DNA from: Heterobasidion occidentale
Lineage: Eukaryota > Basidiomycota > Agaricomycetes > Russulales > Bondarzewiaceae
Assembly: GCA_039111635.1 (NCBI GenBank)
Contig: JBCAQO010000007.1
Coordinates: 62,001-126,000 of the forward strand
Reading direction: 5' to 3'
Length of the DNA stretch: 64,000 nucleotides
Positions within the stretch are counted from its first letter, which is position 1. Every line of letters starts with the position of its first letter. Of the stretch, positions 50,658 to 62,514 are shown one piece after another. The translations under genes were made by a program, and so were the position numbers. The notes under the pieces were generated by a model. That model did not search any database. It was given only the letters and a program-made list of their open reading frames with translations, and was not told the origin of the DNA.

Positions 50658-51178
50658 TGGTCATGCAGGACCTCCTTACTTCCACCCGGACTCGGGCGGG
50701 CAAATCCGGGTAGATTAATCTTACTGTACTCCCAAGAAATCTAGGTATTGCCTCTCAGAATTTATCTGTCGGAGCTATGACTGTTGAACAAGAAGCACCT
50801 TGCAGCATCGGCCGTGTCGACCTTCAGCGGTTCCTGGTCCTGCCTGATTTCTGTGTCAACCTCCGTCTTCTCGCTATAGAATCCCGAGTCACTTGCTCGG
50901 TCTTTTGTTCAGGTGGAATATGTGCGCACGTACCTTGTGTACCTCATGAAATACAGTCTTGGCTTGGCCTTGCATCGTACAGAGGTATCGCATGCTGCTA
51001 GGTTCTCATTTCCTTCTGCGGTCCCCCTTATTGCTCATCGCCGCCGCCTTGACAATAGTTTGATGACGAGTGAAGGCGAGGGCCACTCTCGTCCGCAGCG
51101 GCGCTGAGGCGCTTTCCTCTGGGGGCTCCTCATCTGTCACACATCCGATGCACGGCAACTAGCATGTCGGGAGGAGAG

Positions 51179-51186
51179 TATAAGTA
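51179..51186 (+). promoter_or_regulatory. TATA box of the laccase gene
   Basis: TATAAGTA lies about 100 bp upstream of the laccase ATG (51280), within the usual range for basidiomycete laccase promoters. Confidence 0.5.
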
Positions 51187-51279
51187 CTGTCAGATAAGTC
51201 CCTGTTTCCCCATCGAACTTGTTTTGAATCTCCTCACTCTCGCATCTCACCCTCTCTACTTACTCACTGAGAGACAGAG

Positions 51280-53767
51280 ATGTGGGCAAATTCCCTCCTC
51301 CAGCTGTCGTTAGCAGCGCAGGCCCTCGCTTCGATCGGCCCCGTCGCCGATCTTCTCATCACCAACACTGTTGTCCCCAGACGGCTTTGAGCGCGAGTAA
51401 GTACCTCCGTACAGTCGTTGGACTATTACTCACAGTGCCCCGTCTAGCACTGTGTCAGCTGCGAGCGTTTACCCTGGACCGCTCATTGCTGGGAAGAAGG
51501 TTGGTTCGCTTTCTCGCCCTGGTTGGTTTCTTTGCTAACTCAATATGTTGCAGGGCGACAACTTCCGAATCAATGTCACTGATCTGTTGACGGACGGCAA
51601 CATGCTGAAAAGCACCTCGATTGTAAGAGTTTGCGCTTTTCGTAAACTTTCCTTCGCTCACTGGTTGTCATTTAACAGCATTGGCATGGCCTGTTCCAAC
51701 ATTCTACCAATGAGCACGACGGTGTCTCCTTCGTGACTCAGTGCCCTATCGCGCCAAGTCACTCTTTCTTGTACAACTTCACTGCTGCGGATCAAGCGGG
51801 AACCTTCTGGTATCACTCGCATTTGTCTACGCAATACTGTGACGGCTTGAGGGGTCCTCTTGTCATCTATGACCCAGAGGACGCGCACGCATCTCTGTAC
51901 GATGTCGACGATGGTAAGCAAAATTAATGAGATTCTGAAAAAAATTATTAATCGCATTGATGGATAGACTCCACTGTGATTACTCTGTCGGATTGGTATC
52001 ATGTTTTTGCCCCCTCGGCAGGTCTTGTTCCGTAAGTCAAATTTTCCTCCATCTTGCCGATTAGCGCACGCTGATCACAGGCTATTAGCACTCCTGATGC
52101 TACCTTGATCAATGGTTTGGGCCGCTACGTGGACGGACCCTCTTCGCCGCTTGCTGTCGTAAACATCACGGCTGGGAAACGGTGTGTACAGACAATTCAG
52201 CGCAATCTGGACGATAGTTAACTTCTGTTCGAACAGCTATCGATTCCGCCTTATCAACATGTCTTGCGATCCTAACTACGTGTTCTCTATCGACGGGCAC
52301 AATTTCACCGTCATTGAAGCCGATGGTATCAGCACGCAGGCTGTTGTTGCTGACTCCGTCCACATCTTCGCTAGTAAGCAACTTGGCATCAGTTTCTATC
52401 GACACTCCTGACCTGATCTGTATGCAGGTCAGCGCTATTCTCTTGTCGTAAGTTTGGTTTTTCGCGTCGCCGTTTTTATTCTCACTGTCGCTATTTGTCA
52501 ATAGCTGGAAGCAAACCAGCCGGTCGCAAACTACTGTAAGTACCTGTGTCTAGTACGAGCATATATAGTTAACAACATCCTGAACAGGGATTCGTGCTCA
52601 ACCCAACTTGGGCACGACCTCCTTCGATGGTGGCCTTAACATGGGCATTCTTCGCTATGTTGGTGCAGAGGACGCCGATCCGACGACTAACCAGACCGAC
52701 AGCGTTATTCCACTCGTTGAGACTGATCTTCACGTACGTTTTCGAATTTTGGTATACGACAACTAATCTTATCCATCGTTCTCCTCTAAGCCTCTCCAAA
52801 GCCTCGCTGTTGTATGTTGCTTGCCCATCTCCGCCTCTGCCCAAGAAGATTGATCAATTTACGATACATTTTAGCCTGGCACCCCCGAACGCGGCGGAGC
52901 TGACATCCTCATTAACTTGGACGTTGTCTTCGTGAGTTCGGAGGTTTTATTTTGGTGACCCTTGCTTACACGCATCTCTGCCTTAGAACTTCACGCTTCT
53001 GCAATTCACCGTCAATGGCCAACCCTTCGCATCGCCATCTGTTCCTGTGCTGCTTCAGATTCTGAGCGGCGCCTCAAAGGCGTCTGATCTTTTGCCTGCT
53101 GGGTCTATCTATGGTCTGGAAACTGGCAAGTCCGTCGAAATATCTATTCCCGGAGGCGCTGTAGGAGGTGGAGTAAGTCTGGATACATCCTATTATGATA
53201 CCCGCCAATGACCTGATTGTATTCCTCTGTAGCATCCTATCCATTTGCACGGTGTAAGCCATATATACAGCCTTCGCATAGTATGATTTATTGACATGTT
53301 TTTCAGCATGCGTTTGATGTTATTCGTAGCGCTGGCAGCGATACTTACAACTACGTCAACCCTGTACGCCGCGACACTGTCAACATTGGCACCACTGGCG
53401 ACAACGTCACGATCCGTTTCCAAACCGATAATCCCGGACCTTGGTTCATTCATTGGTATGTTCCGGATAGGCGCACTTTAAATTGTTGTCTCGCTGACCC
53501 ATCTCCAGCCACATCGACTGGCATCTCGAGGCGTAAGTCAATACATCTGATCCCTCCCTGCTACGTGCTCATATGATTTTCTCTTTCAAAGTGGTTTGCT
53601 GTCGTCATGGCTGAAGGCATTGAGGAGACGAACACCACTAACATCGTTCCTGGTATGTTCTCAATCTGCTAACTAAAGAAACAAAAATGATTGAACTGAT
53701 GTCGTGTACAGCTGATTGGAGCACCCTCTGCCCTGTCTACGACGCTCTCGATGCTTCCGATCACTAG
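51280..53767 (+). pseudogene. Laccase (multicopper phenoloxidase), 18 exons, two frameshifts
   Basis: Laccases are secreted blue copper oxidases that oxidise phenols with O2. ATG 51280 gives a signal peptide, then SIGPVADLLITNTVV. Exons from 51448: VYPGPLIAGKK, GDNFRINVTDLL, then 51679 [15 protein letters not shown] with [14 protein letters not shown] and [17 protein letters not shown]. Later TPDATLINGLGRY, YRFRLINMSC, HPIHLHG plus [11 protein letters not shown], and [10 protein letters not shown]. The end is CPVYDALDASDH at TAG 53767. All ten copper-ligand His and the Cys are present. Two breaks occur: two bases missing near 51372 (between NTVV and SPDGFERE) and one T missing near 53594 (GFAVVMAEG). 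The copper-binding core is otherwise intact. Both breaks are in simple runs, so either recent loss or an assembly error is possible. Confidence 0.9.
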
Positions 53768-53883
53768 GTTGGATGCACATCTCGCACGCTGTATCTTCCT
53801 GTGTAAGGTGCAGTGTAGTCGGGCGGTAGTAGTTATCGTTTTCTTCTATCTCCTACTGTTGTGAATGGGGACCTGGGCTTTTG

Positions 53884-53889
53884 AATAAA
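53884..53889 (+). terminator. Possible laccase polyadenylation signal
   Basis: AATAAA lies 117 bp after the laccase stop in the short gap before the convergent NLR gene. Fungal signals are loose, so this is only suggestive. Confidence 0.3.
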
Positions 53890-54009
53890 AAGTAACTGCA
53901 GTAACAACTCATCTCGACCTTAACGAGCACCTTGGTTTCGACGAGTTGAGGAAACCTCTGGGAGGATGTCTCGAATCCCACGCATAGTTATATTAACTTT
54001 TCATGGGAC

Positions 54010-57000
54010 TCAAGACACATCATCTTCGACGTCTGAAGACAGAGGTCGTTCATCGTCAAAAGTCGAGGCCATGTCATCAATCCAATCCCAGAGATGCGCA
54101 GATGTAGGATCTGTGTTGCCTGTTGTTTTTCCAATGTCGGCGCCGTTGGCGATGAGGAGTTGGACTATTTCTTCGTCTCCTATATATCTGGCTGCGCCAA
54201 GTGCAGTTCCGTTTCCTCCTGGATCCTCCGCGTCTACATCTGCACCCCCCTCCAAAAGTAGCTCTACAACGTCTATATGGCCTCTCAGCGCCGCGGCGTG
54301 TAGGGCATACCGACAATGGTCCCCTCCTTCGGCGTTGACATCTGCTCCTCTTTCTATTAGCAACTGCACTGTCTCTTTATGACCACAACAAGATGCCGCA
54401 TACAGCGCTGTTCCAAAATCTCCTCCGAACATATTGACGTCCATGCCCCTCTCCAACAAGAGCCTCACTATGACCGTGCTGCCTGCGAAAGCCGCTGCCT
54501 GCAGCACATTTCCAAAACACCCTTCCTGCGAATCTACACCTGCGCCTCGTCCTAAAAGCAAACGGACGATGGACTCGTGGCCACCCGCCGCGGCCGCTTG
54601 AAGTGCATTTCCAAAATATCCTCCTTGCGCGTTGACGTGCGCGCCTCGAGTCAATAGCACCGATACAACAGGTTCATGGCCTTTGTGAGACGCTGCCTGT
54701 AGCGCGTTCCCGTAGTCCCCTCCGCACACATTGACGTCTAATCCCCTGTCCAATAGTATATTGACAACACCTTCGTGACCACCATAAGACGCTGCCTGTA
54801 AAGCATTTCCTAAGGTGCTTCCTTTCGCCCCTATGTCTGCGCCTTGTCCTAGCAAATGCCGTGAAATCTCGACCCATCCGTATAAGGCAGAATAATACAG
54901 TGGATTGGGGGTTTCCTCTGTATCGCGCTCCGAGGAGAACTGCGTCATGTCATTGGGACGAGGATCTGGATCTTTGACTCTGATCCAGTTAAGAAATTGT
55001 TCACGGCGCGGATGGTGAAGAAGCTCTAAGGCTAATTTCCGCAAAGGAATACAAGCCTCTGCACCGCCTGCCTGGAAGTGCTCCATCCAATGCCAAGACG
55101 CATACGGTGACAACGCAACTTCAGAGTCACGATGTGTCATCCTGTTAGTGTCTGATCCATCCGGACCATCGAATCGCAGGAGATAGGCAATACAAGTCAA
55201 ACCCATACTTCGGTGTGCCAAGCCTGCATTGATACCATAATTCCATGCCTTGCCTTCTTGTATCCGTTGTGAGACGAGAAACTCTTGTACGGAGAAATGG
55301 GATGGTCTCAGTATCTTCCCGAAAGAGCTATGAGCGGGGTCAGCAGGTGATGTGCTCCAACCAAACATGCCCCGAGTCACGGTCTTCGACGACAGTGAGA
55401 CTAAGCTTCCGCAGATTGTCAGCACGTCCTCGGGACTGCGAAGTCGGCGACGAGGTTCATAGCGTGCAACAGTGAGAGAATCCTCTTCGATAGTAACGAC
55501 TTCAGCAATTTCCTGTAGCGTCATAGGGGATGCAGAGAAACAGAGAAATTGCAGGATTGTATGAACTCTGGGCTGGTGATCTTCCGGAATATTCTGAAGT
55601 ATGCGTTCATAGGTTGCGTCCAACGTCTTTGGAAGGCCTACTAGGGCCGCCTCGAGGTCAGCGTAGGAGACACACATCCTCAAAGTATCGAGTTGACAGC
55701 GAATCCATTGGAACCTAGAGCGCTGAGTGAGTTGTTCGCATGGAAGCTATCAGATAAGATGAACTCACATCCCACAAGCGCGCTCGAGGAGAGTCTCACT
55801 TATCATCGCCTTTTGTTCAGCCCCCCACTTTCGAAGGGAAAAATCACGACTCAAAAGACTGTCAAGGTACATTTGAATGTCCTGATTAACGAAGCGAGCC
55901 TCAGTCTGGAGGTCGAGTCGCCAATCAACTTGGGATGCGATGGCGTCCTCGATTTCCAACACCGATCGGCTTGTGACCAACGTGCGAAGACTCGCAAGAC
56001 CCCAGTCTTTCATTTGAGACAAAAATTGCAGAAGACTCGTCCGTTCCAATCCAGCACACTCGTCAAGGGCATCAAGCACAATGAAAGTGCGGTCAAAACA
56101 GGCAGCCATTTCCTTGAGTACCATGGTTAGATCATCGTAACTGGGCTGCTGGGTGCCATTGTAGCATCTAGTATAGATGTTCTTGACAGTAATCGGAATG
56201 GTTCTATGGCATTGAGCCACGAGTTGGGTGATTAGAGAATTGATAGCAGCACGAAATAGCATCTTTGCGTGATCGTTGAAGTCAAAGTAGAAATAGGCGA
56301 CGGCCACAGATGCGTCTCCGTGATATCGGTGTTGCAGAGTATCGATGGCCTTGGAGCTGCGTTCAGTGGAACAAGCATTGACATCAGCGGATGATCTAAT
56401 GTGCGAAGTCAGTGATGCCTTACCATAGGACTGTTTTCCCATTGCCAGCTATCAAACAAGCGTCAGAAACAGTCTATCCCAGCGATCAACGACTGACGCA
56501 CGAATACCACGAATCCATATAAAGGAGTTGGGGTCCTGCGTCCAATTTGAAAATCATCTCCGCCAACGAACCACTCGCCAGTTCCACTCTGTCGCGTGTG
56601 AGAGGCTGTGTTGTGGTTTGTGGATGGGTCAGGTGGACTGAGCCACGCGCGAATTTTTGTTTCGAACTCGTCTACGTAGAATATCGAGGTTATCAAGACA
56701 TCCGAGAACGTTTATTCACACAAAGAAAGCACACCTCGAAGTTTGTTGACTATCTCTGTGGTGTTCACCAAGGTGACCGTAGTAGCCATTTGGATTTCCT
56801 GGTTCGACAATCCTCTTAACTTCTCCAATTCGCCCTTCACATCATCCATACCAACGAGCCCCCTGAAGTAGTGAGCTAATGAGGGTATCACCATGTAACT
56901 CTTTGAACACTGCCATCAAATTGCTCACTAAGACGATTTCGCTTCACAAATTTTGTGAATATTCCGAACGTCCTCAGCATTTGTGATAGTATCTCGACGA

Positions 57001-57550
57001 AGATCTTCCGCATTGGTGCTGTGACATCCTGTTGCAAATAGACCCGCAAGCGATCGAGGAAATTTCCCATCTCCCCAAACACATCGATGATCGCATCATA
57101 TTTAGCGGTCACATTTTTGGCCGCCTGCGATGGTGCCGTGTCAGAAGCAGACCCTCCAAAGGAGCATGTCGCACAATACTCACTCCAAGTAGTACGCGAA
57201 TGGCGACAAAAATTGCTTTCGATGGTAGAAATGTCTATAGATGTTGAGTTAGTCACCAGCGATTGTCGCAACACAGTCGCAACACTCGCCAGTGCTGTGC
57301 CTTCCCCGGCCGCCTCAGAGAACAGAAGTACCAGTTCTAATATAGGCTTGAGAACTCTCCTGATCTTTTCTCCCTTGCTTCGATAATGTTTGAAAGTACG
57401 CTGTTTTTCATCGATGACCGCGAGAAGCGCATCGGGAGAATCGGCCTCGAGTGGTGTCGAGGTGGGATCCTTGTTGGTGTCGCTCCTGTATTCCTCCAGA
57501 GCCAACGCCCAGATAGCAGCAAATTGAGTGTTCGATTCAGATTCTGCCAT
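54010..57550 (-). CDS. Goodbye-NACHT-ankyrin STAND protein (NLR2), one suspected frameshift
   Basis: ATG 57550 (MAESESNTQFAAIWALALEE) starts a Goodbye domain: LEADSPDALLAVIDEKQRTF, AAGEGTAL, then after an intron TFLPSKAIFVAIRVLLG, a GTGAGT...TCGCAG intron, and AAKNVTAKYDAIIDVFGEM. SPPDPSTNHNTASHTRQSGT leads into NACHT: WIRGIR then AGNGKTVL (Walker A, about 56440), FIVLDALDECAG (Walker B, about 56065-56100), SQMKDWGLASLRTLVTSR. After an intron near 55690 the C-terminal part has PSHFSVQEFLVSQRI and eight ankyrin units (DYGNALQAASHKGHEPVV type, about 54900-54110). One A appears lost near 56552 (FQ-NWTQDPNSFIWIR). NLR proteins of this type trigger regulated cell death on non-self recognition; the death executor is not evident here. 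Confidence 0.82.
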
Positions 57551-59700
57551 ATACACGTGCTATGTGTGAGGTGAAGAAACAGGTTTTTGAAGTCGACGAC
57601 GAACCAGGCCGGCAGAATCCGGGCCGGCATTCAAGATTGTTCCACGTGAGAGCACGGGAGCAAGCCTCCGCGCCTTGTCAGGAATCGCGTCGACAAAAGA
57701 CCTCAAAACACCCTCTGTTCTCAGTTAACTTATGGATTTTGTTTGACCTTTCCACCCACACTCCCTGAGCATGTACTCTCTGCTCTTCTTCAATCACAAA
57801 ATGATATGGATGGCCGTTACGCTGCTTATCTATACACAGGTCTCCGACTCGTTTGACCCTCTAAACTGAATGCGCGCCATTCTCGCTTCCAACCGCAGAA
57901 CTCTCATGGACCTGGGTACCATTTGAATCGTTAAATTTGGAACGATCGTGCAGCTCATCGCGGCTTCCAAATGAAAGGGAGATTCCGTTCCTTTCAACAG
58001 TGCTCAAGATCGTGAGTGATTGTTTCTTTGAATTGAAAAAAATTAGCTATGTATGCTGTCATATTCTGGTGATTTTTGGGGCGATGTTCGACAACCGTTT
58101 ATCTCGCCCACTGACGCCTCCTTTCCGGCAGTCTTCAATCATTACTTCTGGTTGGCCCACAATCTGCGTCCTCGTGCCCTCTGCGGACAGCCACGCGATC
58201 TCAGCATTCGTGTCTACCTCCTCATCATCCAGCTCATCGCCCCTTTTTCAAGGCACGTAGTCTCTGGCATCCACGACTTGCACGATATCGCTGAACAGCT
58301 CAAGGATCAACGACTCGTCAGCCTTCTTTTTGACCGAAGTCTGCTGTGCTAAATGTCAAGTTTGGTTATCGGAAGGCTATGGCTCGACATCGTGAGCACT
58401 TGATCTATAAGGAGCTGAGGCGTGTCATTCCGATTACGCCTCGCTCGGAGGCGCCATTACCAGCCTGCTCTGTGTGTCGGCCAATGTCATGGACGCGATC
58501 GGAAGCGGATCGGACGTCTTGATTATCGTCACCATCATCTACAACCGATTTCTCATAGAACATCCTCTCGCTCACTGGGTTCCTTCCTTCATCCTCCTAA
58601 ACAGGGAAATTGGTATGAGGATGAGCCGCTTAGCATGCACACGTTCATCGAGGTATGTACATCCTCAAAAGGCTCTCTTCAGCTGCCCGAAAATAGCTGG
58701 GATGGGTGACTTTACCTAGATCATTCGATCCAAGGATTCCAGGCTGCAAACTCGACACTGAATCTGATCTGGGCCGGGCGTCGTGCTCGTACAACAGTCC
58801 AGTATTGATACCATGGCAAACACACAGTACGATGGGAACGATCACATTTTTTTCGGGACTGAAAATAGGGCGGGTGTATTAAGTATGCCATGGCAATGAT
58901 TTGATAGCTCAGTTTCGGCGCTGTCGCGGATCCGTACGTACTTGCACAAACGGTAGTGGACTTCTAAACTCAATTGACAACGCGAGGGCAGCAGGACGCC
59001 CACATTCTCCAACATCTTTTGTCTTCTGTCTTCCACAGCGAATTCCTTGCGAATCTGTTGGCCTATCTCTACAATATCCGTGATGCTGCCTTGAAAAACG
59101 GACAGCTTTACATCGACATGATGCAGTAAAGTGTATGCGATCCAATTGCACGCGAATTCTTCCGTTGTTACACGCCTGACAATACGCCGCCAGTCCTGAC
59201 TCTGGGCGCGCGTGATGTCGGACGCGGGAAGTGTCTTGGGTAAGTGGTTCTTTTTGCTCGTACAACTGGCTACCATTATTCATAAAATAGACGCACAGCA
59301 AATTCTCCGACGGCGCGCGCCTGCCACACTTCGTGGTCCCCGAGACGCCCTAAAATCTTTTGTGCAATGGGCCTCTTCGGAGCTCTGACAGGAGAAATCC
59401 GGACTGGAAATTGGCTCCTCCTTTGTTAACACTTCCCTTGAGCCATTGTATCACAGCCTCGTCTGATGTCGACCAGATTGGAGCTTTATCACTGCTATCC
59501 TACGATTCATCCTCCGACATTCTATGCCCTCAATCAATGACGGCTTTAACCCACAGATACTCCACTTATTTCATTTGTAGAATGTAACCCTTTGTCAGGG
59601 CTAGTTGACAACCGGTGTTTCTCGTTAACGACCCAGAAGATGATATGTACGTTCTATTTATTCAGATTCGTCGAATCATATGCCTCCGTCATGTGTGCAT
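57551..59700. other. Intergenic DNA with one unassigned ORF
   Basis: The longest candidate is a minus-strand frame at 58842-59276 (144 codons, MVASCTSKKNHLPKTLPASD), with no motif I recognise. A plus-strand stretch near 58367-58440 (KFGYRKAMARHREHLIYKEL) looks protein-like but is short. Neither is called as a gene. Confidence 0.35.
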
Positions 59701-59706
59701 CTGACC

Positions 59707-59713
59707 TATAAAG
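59707..59713 (+). promoter_or_regulatory. TATA box of DUF6534 gene copy 1
   Basis: TATAAAG within TCTGACCTATAAAG. The block CTGACCTATAAAG is repeated exactly upstream of copy 2 (62474-62480), so it was duplicated with the gene and kept. Confidence 0.6.
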
Positions 59714-59788
59714 CCGACCTGAGTCCTTTCCACAGCGGTCTTCATTGAAGCATTTTTATCAACTCAAATCACCAGATCGCTCACGACC

Positions 59789-61757
59789 GTGCCTTCTCTC
59801 GTTCCGCTAGACAGTCTGCTTGGCGCTGCTTATATCGGAGTGATCGTGTCTACTGGGTGAGTTTGCTCTTCGACAAAATCACCATTCTACGAAACTGCTA
59901 TGCCTCTGTCCAGAATATACGGCGTGGCCTGCCTACAAGTATATTTATATTATACGCAACATTGCAGCAACGATGGCCGATTCCTGAAGGCTTTCGTCAG
60001 TTCTGTTCATGGTCGTATGCTCCACTTTCGAAACTAACATCCCTCCAAGGTTGCCATTTTGACGTAGGTCCATTGCGTCCGCTCCGTGGATCTCAACAAA
60101 CATCACTCTTTTCTCTCTAATAAGGCTCCTCGACACTTTCCACGTCGCGCTCTTAGCGCACTTCATGTATACCTATACGATCACCAATTTCGGGGATTAT
60201 AGGGCCCTCGTCCCTTTGTGGTAAATGTCCCTACTCTGTTCGCTCGGTCTTCGCGTTGACTATCTTTGTTGCAGGAGCTTCTTGGTGCGTAGATTAAGTC
60301 AACGACTCGTTCGTCTCTCTTGACTAGCTGACTTTCCTAGATCGACATTGTGATAGGGGTACGATCCGTATTCAGCCTTCCATGTAACCTTCGATTAATG
60401 TTTAACGCTGACAGGATCTGTTGAGTGTCTTGGTGCAGACGTGAGTGTTCTTGTCAGTCTCATGTCGACGGCTCTGGGCTCGCTAAAATCGTCCCTTGAG
60501 GTTCTTTGCATATCGGATATATTGCCGCGCGTCTCTTTCTATCTATTTCATATATTTGAAGTAAGGACCGACATTTTTGAAGTAAATGGAATCGCAGACC
60601 AATACTACCTGCCTTGATAGTATGTGTCCGTTGACTTGGTATCTGCGCCGTCATTAATCACCCGCGCAATGCCCACAGTGCGTTTTGAGCCTCGGACATC
60701 TATGTTCGCAACCTCAGATTTCTTGAGACGACCCAAGGCTGATGACTTCAACATCACGACAGCTGGCTCGCTTGGTGAGGTCTCAGGTCAATATTCGATC
60801 TTTGTGTCCTTATCATCCGTTACTTTCGACCTTGACAGGTTACACGGCCATTGGGTATGATACCTCCGTCCGGGCTCCTTTCATCGCTCTCACCACTGTG
60901 ATTCATCGTCTATAGTTTCAGTGCTTCAACATTTTTCATTGAGCGCCCCAGGATTTTGGTCTCGTCACCCAGTACATCATCTTTGAAACTCTACTGACTT
61001 TGTATACCAGCCGTGGACCATCATTTCAACTTCAGTAGAAATTGCTTGTGACGCCCTCATTACGGGGTTCATGATCTGCCACCTTCGCAAGAGCCGTACG
61101 CAATTCGAGAGGTGTTTCTCCTTGTCTCACCCTGCAACCCATTCTCGTCGACTCATTGTTCGTCAGAACGAACCGGGCCATCAGTCTACTAATTATTTAC
61201 ACTCTGAATACGTGTGAGCGTCCTCTGCATCTCCGAGATAACACTGGTTGAAATCCCTTCAAATTGAAGCATTGTTAACAACGTAGTAGCGTTGCCTTCC
61301 TCTCACAATCTGCTTCATGTTGATAATGAGTGCAGGATATTCGCTGTCACTTCACTGATCACGGTAAGATAGGGGGTCGATATCCTACGCTCTGAACAGC
61401 ACTGACCTACCTTATTAAGTTCTTGACATTGCGTCATTCCCTCGCCTTCACCGTGTTCTTCTTCATCTTGATCCGACGTGCGTATTTCCAGATTGCTTTA
61501 GTCACTTGTCCTGCAATCGGATTGACAACTTTTCTAGTCTATGTCTGCTCGTTCATGTCTTCGTTCGTGTATCTTTTTCTGTTCGATTATCCTCTGACCC
61601 GTCCTTTAGCCTGAATTCACGAAGCTTCGTTCGACAAGAGCTCAACGGCAAACAAGATGAAGTAATCACTCTGTCCAGATTTGCTGCAGCGGAAGCGCGA
61701 TCATCTTCACAGAGAGAGGACACTGTAGGTAGATCGGTGGACAGTCAAAAGGGTTAG
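59789..61757 (+). pseudogene. DUF6534-family membrane protein, copy 1 (start codon GTG)
   Basis: Exon 1 begins at GTG 59789 where copy 2 has ATG: PSLVPLDSLLGAAYIGVIVS. Then come IYGVACLQVYLYYTQHCSND and GRFLKAFV (about 59917-59998), a short exon VAIL, and LLDTFHVALLAHFMYTYTIT with NFGDYRALVPLW (about 60124-60222), the DUF6534 hallmark. Further exons: PWTIISTSVEIACDALITGF with MICHLRKSRTQFER (about 61015-61110), RTNRAISLLIIYTLNTC, and LAFTVFFFILIR (61440-61480). The cytosolic tail ends at TAG 61757. Introns are 50-70 bp with GT-AG borders. No in-frame ATG replaces the lost start nearby, so expression is doubtful. Function in the family is unknown. Confidence 0.72.
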
Positions 61758-62473
61758 GATGTCATATTCGATGTTGCATCATGCTGATAATCACTACAGA
61801 GGATCAAACCAGAGGTTTAATTGTTGCCCCAGTGGTCTCCTCAATGATTATTAGACACATGGTGCGTTCACTGGCATTAAGAAAGATTAGTTGACGTCAA
61901 ACACTGTTCCCTCCAGGGTTCATGGATCGCCGTACATTTCGTCCTGCAACTTTGTACTTATCAGCCTACTTGCCAAACCAGATGTTACCAGGACTTGCTA
62001 GTAAGCTCAAGCACCTCTTAACACTTATGCAGTAGAAGCTCGCTACTGGCGCGTAGATGTACAGCGATGACTGTGCAGTTCCCGATAACGGTCGGGGTTT
62101 GAGGCTCAACATCATATGCAGATGTGGATGTCACTCTTTTACGACATCGATGAGCTGTATTTTTGGTGCGTAAATGATATCTCTCACGTAGAGAACGCCT
62201 GATAGCTCTTGGAATGAATGCGTTGTTCGCTCGCGTCGCATACGGCATCTCACTACATACCGTGCGCCGGTGTTTTGCAACTCATATGCTCAGGACCTAA
62301 GGCGGAATTGAATAGGGACTAGGCTCACATTGAGTCTCATCATGTGATGTGACCCCTGTCAGATCTATTCGATCATCCATTTTTTCACTAACAACCTTGT
62401 TTGAATGCATCGTACTCACGGTACGCATTCTTCGAACAGTCCTTCTGATCATCACTGTGTCGTATTTCTGACC
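61758..62473. other. Spacer between tandem DUF6534 copies
   Basis: It contains an additional hydrophobic exon-like stretch near 61790-61980 of uncertain status, and the promoter of copy 2. No separate gene was recognised. Confidence 0.35.
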
Positions 62474-62480
62474 TATAAAG
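62474..62480 (+). promoter_or_regulatory. TATA box of DUF6534 gene copy 2
   Basis: TATAAAG lies 41 bp before the ATG at 62515, so the 5' leader must be very short. Confidence 0.6.
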
Positions 62481-62514
62481 CTCTTGTCGTCCTAGTCCTC
62501 AGCCCTCTACAGCC

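Noticed and set aside
58842..59276. 144-codon minus-strand ORF between NLR2 and the DUF6534 genes
   Set aside because: It is long enough to note, but no domain, start context or conserved partner was seen. It is left as unassigned rather than called a gene.
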